DNA from: Corynebacterium epidermidicanis
Lineage (GTDB): Bacteria > Actinomycetota > Actinomycetes > Mycobacteriales > Mycobacteriaceae
NCBI RefSeq assembly: GCF_001021025.1
Contig: NZ_CP011541.1
Span: forward strand, 1 to 64,000
DNA length: 64,000 bases
Direction of reading: 5' to 3'
Part shown: piece by piece, positions 57,363 through 64,000 of the stretch
Layout of the letters: every line of letters starts with the position of its first letter
Numbering within the stretch: the first letter of the stretch is position 1
Program-made: the position numbers and the translations under genes
Notes under the pieces: generated by a model
What the model saw: the letters and a program-made list of their open reading frames with translations, nothing else
What the model was told of the DNA's origin: nothing
Database searches by the model: none

Positions 57363-57689
57363 TCAGGATAAGACGGTGTAGCCGGCCTCCTCGATGGCCC
57401 GGCGAACCATCTCCGGAGGTACGACACCGGTGACCGTGACGGTGGAAACACCACCAGCAGCGAGATCAATCTGGACCTCGTCAACCTGGGGGAGGGCCTG
57501 AAGGGCCTGGGCCACGCTTTTCGCGCAGTGCCCGCAGGTCAGGCCGGTGACCTGGTAGCTAGGGGAGGACCCTCCTGCTGACGAGTCGCTGGCGGCAGGG
57601 ATGGAGGCGGTGTCGGCACGTGAGGCAGGTCCGCAACAGCTGCAGCCGTGGGAGACCATCGGCAAGAGACGGGGCGGGGAGGTGATCAT
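57363..57689 (-). CDS. copZ: CopZ-like copper chaperone with an extra cysteine-rich N-terminus
   Basis: 108 residues. The HMA domain (about 44-108) has the metal loop TGLTCGHCAKSV. Ahead of it is an extension with HGCSCCGPASR, a further possible metal cluster not found in ordinary 70-residue CopZ. ATG 57689 follows TAGGAGCTTTCCC. It hands Cu+ to the ATPase encoded 51 bases downstream. Confidence 0.9.
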   Translation of the reverse strand: MITSPPRLLPMVSHGCSCCGPASRADTASIPAASDSSAGGSSPSYQVTGLTCGHCAKSVAQALQALPQVDEVQIDLAAGGVSTVTVTGVVPPEMVRRAIEEAGYTVLS

Positions 57690-57737
57690 GGGAAAGCTCC
57701 TACGGGTCGGTGGGATGCGGCGATGCTACTCTCTAGC

Positions 57738-57758
57738 ATATACCCCCCCGGGGTATAT
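57738..57758. promoter_or_regulatory. CsoR-type copper operator before copZ
   Basis: ATATACCCC and GGGGTATAT are separated by ccc, a perfect inverted repeat about 50 bases before the copZ start. The G-tract palindrome flanked by TATA is the known form of CsoR sites. No csoR gene is in the window, so a chromosomal CsoR or relative would have to act here. Confidence 0.7.
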
Positions 57759-57803
57759 TTTCAATGGGTGGAGGGCACGGCCCTCACGCGGGGCAGGGTG
57801 TGG

Positions 57804-58931
57804 TCACCGAGCAGCCCCCTCACTGTCGGGAGAGGACAGCGGGAGGCGGAGGGCAAACACCGCTCCGCGACCGGGTCCGGGGGAGGTGGCGGTGAGAGTG
57901 CCGCCGTGGGCCTCGATCAATGCCTTGGAGATGGTCAGACCGATACCGGCCCCGCCGTCGTCCCGGCTGCGGGCGGCATCCCCCCGGTAGAAGCGTTCGA
58001 AGATGTGTCCGAGCTGGTCAGGTGGGATGCCCTCGCCGTCATCGGCGACGTGGATGAGCGCGGTGGACGACCCCTGTCGGTGGACGCTGATCCGGACCTG
58101 CCCGCCGGCTGGGGTGTGCCGTAGCGCGTTCGACAGGAGATTGCTCATCACCTGGCCGAAGCGTTGCCGGTCCACGAGCACTTGGGCGGTGTCCGTAATG
58201 GTCTCGACCTGTAAATCGACGCCTTTGTCAGCATAAGCTTCCCCCGCAGCAGCAGCGGCGGTATGGAGCAGATCCCCGAGCCCTTCCTCCGCCAGGTCCA
58301 AATCGATCCGGTGTTCCTGGGCCCGGGAGACATCGTCGATGTCTTCCATCAACCGGGTCAGGCGGGTGAGCTGGTCAGCCATGATCGTGTGGGTGGCATT
58401 ATTCCAGTCCACGACCCCGTCCTGGAGACCATCGAGGTAGACCGTGAGCACCGATAAGGGGGTGCCCATTTCGTGGGCCAGATCAGAGAGCATCTGGCGG
58501 CGGACCTGTTCGGTGTGTTCCAGCCGGTCGGCCATGGTGTTGAAGGCATGCGCCAAGGTGGTGACCTCGGGGCCTGCTTCTCCGGCGGGCACGCGGATAC
58601 GGTAGTCGCCGGCCGTCAGGCTGGTAGCGGCGCGGGTGAGATCCTGCAGGGGGGTGCGCAGACGACGCGATAACCACAGGCTGGCCAGCAGGGCGCTGAT
58701 CAAGGCGGTGGGCAGGGCGACGGCCAGGGTGATCAGGTTGGCGCCTCGGTAGGCCTGCTCGGCATGGAACAGCTCCAGCGAGGGGTCCTCCCGGCCGGTC
58801 ATCAACATATGATCATGGAACAGGGTCGGACCCACCATCGTGGCCACGGCCGCGGCCACCAGCAGGCTAATCACCACGACCAACACCTGGGCGACCAGAA
58901 AGCGGAAGGTCAGGCCGGGTCCGTGATTCAT
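57804..58931 (-). CDS. copS: CopS-type sensor histidine kinase
   Basis: 375 residues. Membrane helix 1 (VAQVLVVVISLLVAAAVATM), a short external loop rich in His and Met (FHDHMLMTGRED), helix 2 (LITLAVALPTALISALLASL), HAMP, the HisKA box LAHEMGTPLSVL, and HATPase boxes SNALRHT and GGAGIGLTISKALIEAHGG. The external His/Met loop suits copper sensing. The H-box has Gly where Arg is usual (HEMGTPL for HELRTPL). Its ATG overlaps the copR stop. Confidence 0.93.
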   Translation of the reverse strand: MNHGPGLTFRFLVAQVLVVVISLLVAAAVATMVGPTLFHDHMLMTGREDPSLELFHAEQAYRGANLITLAVALPTALISALLASLWLSRRLRTPLQDLTRAATSLTAGDYRIRVPAGEAGPEVTTLAHAFNTMADRLEHTEQVRRQMLSDLAHEMGTPLSVLTVYLDGLQDGVVDWNNATHTIMADQLTRLTRLMEDIDDVSRAQEHRIDLDLAEEGLGDLLHTAAAAAGEAYADKGVDLQVETITDTAQVLVDRQRFGQVMSNLLSNALRHTPAGGQVRISVHRQGSSTALIHVADDGEGIPPDQLGHIFERFYRGDAARSRDDGGAGIGLTISKALIEAHGGTLTATSPGPGRGAVFALRLPLSSPDSEGAAR

Positions 58932-59650
58932 GGCTGCCCCACCCGGTAGCCCACGCCACGCACGGTGTCGATAAACCCCCGGCCCCGGGTGTCGGTGCCG
59001 AGCTTGCGACGCAAGTTGCCGATGTGGACATCGACGATGCGTTCATCACCGACCCAGGTGGTGTCCCAGACCTCGGAGACCAGGTCGTGGCGGGTCAGCA
59101 CCTGGCCGGGGCGCAGGGCCAGGGCAACCAGCAGCTCGAACTCCGTGCGGGTGAGCTCCACGGTCGTCTCCCCCACCCGCACCTGATGGGCGACGGGGTC
59201 AAGGATGAGGTCACCAACGATCAAGGGAGTGGTCACCTGCGGTGGGGTGGTGCTGGTGCGCGGGCGGCGCAGCACCGCATACACCCGGGTCACCAGTTCC
59301 CGGATGCTAAAAGGTTTGGTGATGTAGTCATCCGCCCCCAAGGTCAAACCGCTGATCTTGTCGTCCTCGCTGCCACGCGCGGTGAGCATGAGGATGTAGC
59401 AGTCCGAGAAGGTGCGGATCCGTCGGCACACCTCCAGGCCGTCGAGTTCGGGCAGCCCCAGATCCAGCACCACAACATCGGGGGAAAAGCGACGGGCCTC
59501 GTCCACGGCCTGGGTGCCGGTGTGCGCCTGGCGGGTATCGAAGCCGGCTCGGATGAGGTAGGAGGCCACCATCTGAGCCAGGGGTTGTTCATCATCGACG
59601 ACCAGCACCCGCCCCGGGGGCGTGGCGGTGGTCGGTGTGCGGTCAGCCAT
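58928..59650 (-). CDS. copR: CopR-type response regulator
   Basis: 240 residues from ATG 59650; the upstream in-frame extension has no ribosome site. Receiver: VLVVDDEQPLAQM, phospho-Asp in VVVLDLGLPELDG, and YITKPFSIRELVTR. The DNA-binding winged helix ends FIDTVRGVGYRVGQP. With CopS it should activate cueP-oxidase and itself through the repeat at 59710-59729. Confidence 0.94.
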   Translation of the reverse strand: MADRTPTTATPPGRVLVVDDEQPLAQMVASYLIRAGFDTRQAHTGTQAVDEARRFSPDVVVLDLGLPELDGLEVCRRIRTFSDCYILMLTARGSEDDKISGLTLGADDYITKPFSIRELVTRVYAVLRRPRTSTTPPQVTTPLIVGDLILDPVAHQVRVGETTVELTRTEFELLVALALRPGQVLTRHDLVSEVWDTTWVGDERIVDVHIGNLRRKLGTDTRGRGFIDTVRGVGYRVGQP

Positions 59651-59709
59651 AGCCCCTAGTATCGCTCCGGCCAGGGGGGAATACCACCCTCGCTCAGTGC
59701 CCGGCGGGG

Positions 59710-59729
59710 AAATCTTCATCAAATCTTCA
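59710..59729 (-). promoter_or_regulatory. CopR box, 9-bp direct repeat
   Basis: On the minus strand TGAAGATTT-GA-TGAAGATTT, an exact pair of 9-mers separated by two bases. It matches the CopR site described in Corynebacterium glutamicum as I recall it. It lies 60 bases before copR and 325 bases before cueP. The rest of the 59651-60054 spacer holds a possible cueP promoter (gataaggtatgg near 59990) and nothing else recognised. Confidence 0.8.
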
Positions 59730-60054
59730 AACATCACCCTTCGACTGCCGTCACCCCTGTGCCCCACCCCGGGCCGGCGGCATCGCCTCCCCTGGTCAGC
59801 TCGGCAAGCGCCACCAGGGATTTCACTGTCTGCACCGCATACCCGGGGCGGGTAGAAGGGCATCGCCCACGGCTGTGGGGCGGTGTCCCGGTGGTGACCC
59901 AGCCCACCGAATTCACCCCCCTTTTCGCCCTGTGATAAGGCTGTGAGCAGGGTTTTTAATTTCTGAGCCTCAGGCACCCGTGTTAGATAAAGGTATGGCA
60001 TCGACCTTGAGGCGGTGTCTTCTCACCGTCTTACCACGATCCAAGGAGATTGAC

Positions 60055-60630
60055 GTGAAACGAGCAGCGATCGCAGCCGCCGCCCTTGCCCTCGCCCTCA
60101 CGGGGTGTTCGGCCACCGACCCGGAACCCACCGCCGACGGGACGGTGTCTCAGGATACATTCCTGACTACCCATGGCCTGGCCGCCATGGACGCGGTGGA
60201 GATCATTGATCACCTCGACCGGCAGAAGGTCACTGAGCGTCCCACGGATCTGATCGCCTCCGTGCGTGCCGATGAACTGCTGCTCTCGAGCGATGACCAG
60301 GAAGTCGTGGTCGATCTTCCCGACAATCAGACGTATGTCTCGATCGCACCCTATCTCACCTCCACCCACGACTGCTTCTACCACAGCCTCACGACCTGCC
60401 TGGGGGAACTCGACAATGAGGATATCCAGGTCACGATCACCGATGAGGCGACCGGTGAGGTGCTGGTGGACGAGGCGACAACCACCTTCGACAACGGGTT
60501 TATTGGCTTCTGGCTTCCCGATGATGTCACCGGTCTGATTGAGGTCAGCTACCAGGGGCGTACCGGCACCACGGAGTTTTCCACCACCGACGACGGTGCC
60601 ACCTGTGTCACAGACCTGCGCCTGACGTGA
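60055..60630 (+). CDS. cueP: CueP-family copper-binding lipoprotein
   Basis: 191 residues from GTG 60055 (CCAAGGAGATTGAC upstream). Lipobox LALTGCSAT, then a folded domain with MDAVEIIDHLDRQKVTERPT and the conserved cysteine pair in THDCFYHSLTTCLGELDNED, plus a third cysteine near the C-terminus. CueP binds copper outside the membrane. It is first in an operon with the multicopper oxidase, 71 bases apart. Confidence 0.9.
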   Translation: MKRAAIAAAALALALTGCSATDPEPTADGTVSQDTFLTTHGLAAMDAVEIIDHLDRQKVTERPTDLIASVRADELLLSSDDQEVVVDLPDNQTYVSIAPYLTSTHDCFYHSLTTCLGELDNEDIQVTITDEATGEVLVDEATTTFDNGFIGFWLPDDVTGLIEVSYQGRTGTTEFSTTDDGATCVTDLRLT

Positions 60631-60701
60631 TGGCTCAGCAGGGTCCTCACCTGCGCCTGTCTCCCGTGTCACTGAAATCTAGCACCAAGGAAGGTTAAAT
60701 C

Positions 60702-62183
60702 ATGATGAACGCGTTTTCCCGACGACAGTTTCTGCTCGGCGGGCTCGTCCTCGCCGGCACCGGGGCCGTGGCCGCCTGCACCAGCGACCCTGGACCCGCT
60801 GCCTCGGCACCAGGTCCCTCCCTTCGCCGCACTCCCACCCCCACTGCGCTCGGTGAGCCGACGGTGCGCCGGACACTAACCGCCCGGCCTCTCTCTCTGG
60901 ATATCGGCGGCATCGAAGCCAAGACGTGGGGATACGTCTCTGACACCGGGGATGCGGCCATTGAGGCCACCGCCGGCGACGTCCTCCAGGTCGATATCAC
61001 CAATGAACTGCCTGAGAGCACCTCCATCCACTGGCATGGCATCGCACTCCACAACGCAGCCGACGGTGTGCCCGGCATGACCCAGGACCCCATTGAACCT
61101 GGCGAGTCTTTCTCCTATGTTTTTGAAGTCCCCCACGGTGGCACCTACTTTTACCATTCCCACACCGGCCTGCAGCTTGATCGCGGCCTCCACGCCCCAC
61201 TGATCATCCGCGACCCGCAAGACGCTGAGGACCAGGACGTCGAGTGGACCATCGTGCTCGACGACTGGGTCGATGGCATTCAGGGCACTCCCGACGATGA
61301 GCTCGACAAGCTCACCGGAATGGGTTCGGGCGACCATCACGGGAGGATGGGAATGGGAGGTCACGGCCAGATGATGCACGGCACCCCGGACCGGGTACTG
61401 GGCGGGGATGTCGGCGATGTGATGTATCCGCACTACCTCATCAACGGACGTATCCCCCGTGCTCACCGGACCTTCGAGGCTCGCCCGGGCGACAAGGCCC
61501 GCCTGCGGTTTATCAACTCCGGCGGTGACACCATCTTCAAGGTGGCCCTCGGTGGTCACCGCATGACCGTCACCCACACCGATGGCTTCCCTGTCCAGCC
61601 CCGGGAGACCGAATCGATCTACCTGTCGATGGGCGAGCGTGTCGACGTCGAGGTCATCCTCGGCGACGGCATCTTCCCGCTCACGGCTTTGGCGGTGGGT
61701 AAGGACGACCGCGCCTTCGCCGTCATCCGCACCGCCGGCGGCCAGGCCCCCCACCCCGATGTCGACTTCCCCGAGTTGTCGTCCACCGGACTGCTTCTGT
61801 CTTCCCTGAAGCCAGCAGACCGTGCACTCCTGCCCGAGGGCACACCAGACCGAGAAGTCAGCATCGACCTGGGCGGGCAGATGATGCCGTATGAATGGAG
61901 CATTCTCACCGACGGCCAATCCTCCTCCGCGACCGTGCAGGAGGGCCAGCGCCTGCGGATGGTCATGCGCAACAGGACTATGATGCCCCATCCCATGCAC
62001 ATCCACGGCCACACGTGGGCGCTGCCCGGCAGCGGCGGACTACGCAAGGACACCGTCCTTCTCCGCCACGGTGAAACCATGATCGCCGACCTGATCGCTG
62101 ACAACCCCGGGGAGTGGGCATTTCACTGCCATAACGCCTATCACATGGAAACCGGGATGGTCAGCTCGCTTCGCTACGAGTAA
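60702..62183 (+). CDS. Multicopper oxidase, Tat-exported, CueO/CopA-type
   Basis: 493 residues (ATG 60702 or 60705). The N-terminus has a twin-arginine signal SRRQFLLGGLVLAGT followed by a lipobox-like VAACTSD. The four copper motifs are present: HWHGIALHN, YHSHTGLQ, HPMHIHGHTWAL, and FHCHNAYHMETGM (type 1 His-Cys-His with axial Met). A Met/His/Gly-rich loop (SGDHHGRMGMGGHGQMMHG) at about 208-226 is typical of cuprous oxidases. It oxidises Cu+ to Cu2+ outside the cell. Confidence 0.95.
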   Translation: MMNAFSRRQFLLGGLVLAGTGAVAACTSDPGPAASAPGPSLRRTPTPTALGEPTVRRTLTARPLSLDIGGIEAKTWGYVSDTGDAAIEATAGDVLQVDITNELPESTSIHWHGIALHNAADGVPGMTQDPIEPGESFSYVFEVPHGGTYFYHSHTGLQLDRGLHAPLIIRDPQDAEDQDVEWTIVLDDWVDGIQGTPDDELDKLTGMGSGDHHGRMGMGGHGQMMHGTPDRVLGGDVGDVMYPHYLINGRIPRAHRTFEARPGDKARLRFINSGGDTIFKVALGGHRMTVTHTDGFPVQPRETESIYLSMGERVDVEVILGDGIFPLTALAVGKDDRAFAVIRTAGGQAPHPDVDFPELSSTGLLLSSLKPADRALLPEGTPDREVSIDLGGQMMPYEWSILTDGQSSSATVQEGQRLRMVMRNRTMMPHPMHIHGHTWALPGSGGLRKDTVLLRHGETMIADLIADNPGEWAFHCHNAYHMETGMVSSLRYE

Positions 62184-62224
62184 CCCACACAGCAGGGTTG
62201 AGTGCCGAGGTGGGCGGGGTGTCC

Positions 62225-62436
62225 CCCGAGTAGTGGACACGGCGTTGGTGTCAGGATTGAGCAGTGTGTGCCAGGAGTCGACGGGTTTGAAGTATGCGTC
62301 AGCGCACGGCAGCAAGTTCAATGATGTGGTCGTAGCGCTTGTTAAAGCCGGTGGTTTCGGTATCAATGACCGCAAAGACCGGCGTGCCCGATGTGCGCGG
62401 GGTGTAGCGGTTGAGGAGGTTTTCTAAAAGGCCCAT
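62225..62436 (-). pseudogene. 5' remnant of a DnaQ-like 3'-5' exonuclease gene
   Basis: ATG 62436 opens MGLLENLLNRYTPRTSGTPV then FAVIDTETTGFNKRYDHIIE and LAAVR, the ExoI motif (DTE) of epsilon-type exonucleases. One base later the frame shifts, and DAYFKPVDSWHTLLNPDTNA continues the same domain. It is then cut near 62225 where the copper island begins. This looks like the old chromosome resuming. Confidence 0.75.
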
Positions 62437-62599
62437 GGCCTTAAGCCTAGAGGCCCATACCGACATGCCCGCCTAAACGCTATCGAACACTGCAACCAAC
62501 GTGGATTTCTGTGGATAACTACACTGGCCCCGGTTGCGTCCGCTGGCGTGGTGTATCTGTAGCCCGCGGTAGGCCTTGTGCCGGTGCACAATGAGGCGA

Positions 62600-63302
62600 C
62601 CATTTTGGGTACCTTTCGGATCAACTCTTACATCTCCTCGAAAGGACCAGCCCCACAATGGCCGCTGGCCCTCATTCTATCGGCCCCACCGCCTATCTCG
62701 ACGAATTGCTGTCCCAAGCCTGCCCGGACTTGGTTGCGGCAGATGCTCGAGGGCTTCATTAACCAGATTCTCTCGGCCCAGGCTGACACCGTCTGTGGCG
62801 CCGAGTACGGCACCACCAGCGATACCCGCGTCAACCTGCGCAACGGGTACCGTCACCGGCCACTGGACACCCGAGTCGGCACCATTGATGTTGCTATCCC
62901 GAAACTACGCCATGGTTCTTTCTTCCCCGACTGGCTTCTTGAGCGACGCACCAGGGTCGAACGCGCCCTGACGACCGTGATTGCCACCTGTTATCTCAAG
63001 AGTGTCTCCACCCGGCGCATGAACGACCTCGTTGCAACACTCGGCATCACCAACGTGTCGACATCACAGGTCAGTGACATGGCCAAAGATCTAGACGCGA
63101 TGGGTGAAGACTTCAGGACCCGACCGCTTGGATTCCGGGCTGTACGTATTCGTCTCGTGTGATGCGCTGACGATGAAAGTCCGGGAAGGTGGCCGTGTGG
63201 TCAAAACGAGTGTCTTGCTAGCGACCGGTGTCAATGCTGACGGCTACCGAGAACTTCTCGGTATGCATGTAGCTACAGCTGAATCGACCGCGTCGTGGAT
63301 GA
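62600..63302 (+). mobile_element. IS256-family element remnant (transposase pseudogene)
   Basis: The transposase starts at ATG 62658 (MAAGPHSIGPTAYLDELLSQ). The family sequence continues in the next frame after an extra G at 62732 (LRQMLEGFINQILSAQADT, YLKSVSTRRMNDLVATLGI) and in a third frame after an extra G at about 63130 (LDSGLYVFVSCDALTMKVRE with the first catalytic Asp). It stops at TAESTASW (63297), where another IS end is joined. Inactive. The region 62437-62599 is unassigned apart from one TGTGGATAA. Confidence 0.85.
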
Positions 63303-63303
63303 A

Positions 63304-63330
63304 CTGCTCCCCGTTTTCCGGACTGGGTTA
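63304..63330. mobile_element. Terminal scrap of an IS3-family element
   Basis: tgaactgctccccgttttcc then ggactgg, the same end as at 53507. It is wedged between the IS256 remnant and the next IS3 element. Confidence 0.6.

Positions 63331-64000
<670 letters not shown>

Noticed and set aside
62508..62520. DnaA box near 62512 (tgtggataa) as an origin element
   Set aside because: A single isolated box next to mobile DNA; chance or a relic is more likely.

Overview
The window looks like the first 64 kb of a Corynebacterium chromosome numbered from the dnaA start codon. Three things point there. The order dnaA-dnaN-recF-dciA-gyrB-gyrA-DUF3566-tRNA-Ile-tRNA-Ala-cwsA-like-ppiA, followed by crgA-pknB-pknA-pbpA-rodA-pstP-fhaB-fhaA-tRNA-Leu, is the conserved actinobacterial origin region. 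GTG starts are frequent. The proteins and insertion sequences are corynebacterial in type. The species cannot be fixed from the sequence alone, but the metal-resistance island, the IS load and a GyrA position that reads as fluoroquinolone-resistant suggest a clinical or skin lineage.

Layout. 1-5200: replication genes around the dnaA-dnaN origin; dnaA carries an apparent one-base deletion near base 129. 5300-6940: a three-copy cassette, partly degenerate, of a secreted glycine-rich protein plus a tiny basic-tailed membrane peptide. 7.2-9.2 kb: gyrB. 9.3-14.4 kb: a putative diaminopropionate-type locus (SbnA-like synthase, a flavoprotein-decarboxylase fusion, an ABC exporter). 14.4-15.5 kb: a hypothetical gene and a Doc-like toxin-antitoxin pair. 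15.5-18.7 kb: gyrA, DUF3566 and two tRNAs. 18.8-27.9 kb: two copies of a 263-bp element with terminal inverted repeats, an amidohydrolase-MFS operon with a divergent Lrp-type regulator, NAT, a CDF metal transporter, a lipoprotein, a CwsA-like protein, PpiA and a rhomboid protease. 27.9-36.2 kb: a second, strong cluster of DnaA boxes and a complete kdpFABCDE potassium operon preceded by a 29-codon membrane ORF. 36.2-39.0 kb: a 33-bp tandem repeat and a DUF222/HNH gene split by an IS3-family element. 39.0-48.3 kb: the cell division and cell wall Ser/Thr kinase operon.

From tRNA-Leu (48.5 kb) to the end lies a mosaic island: gene remnants, a truncated ArsC, an ArsR-permease operon, IS6-family fragments, a resolvase stub, CmtR-CadD cadmium resistance, and a copper module (YdhK-like lipoprotein, CopB-type ATPase, CopZ, CopRS, CueP, multicopper oxidase). 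The island appears to end in a broken DnaQ-like exonuclease gene, followed by nested IS256- and IS3-family elements that run off the window.

The copper genes form one regulon: CopS/CopR sense copper and bind a direct repeat (59710-59729) between copR and cueP-oxidase, while a GGGGTATA-type palindrome (57738-57758) controls copZ-copB. The kinase operon links PknA/PknB, the phosphatase PstP and the FHA proteins to PbpA/RodA wall synthesis. The most novel candidates are the secreted-peptide cassette, the FAD-decarboxylase fusion locus, the 263-bp element family and the second DnaA-box cluster.
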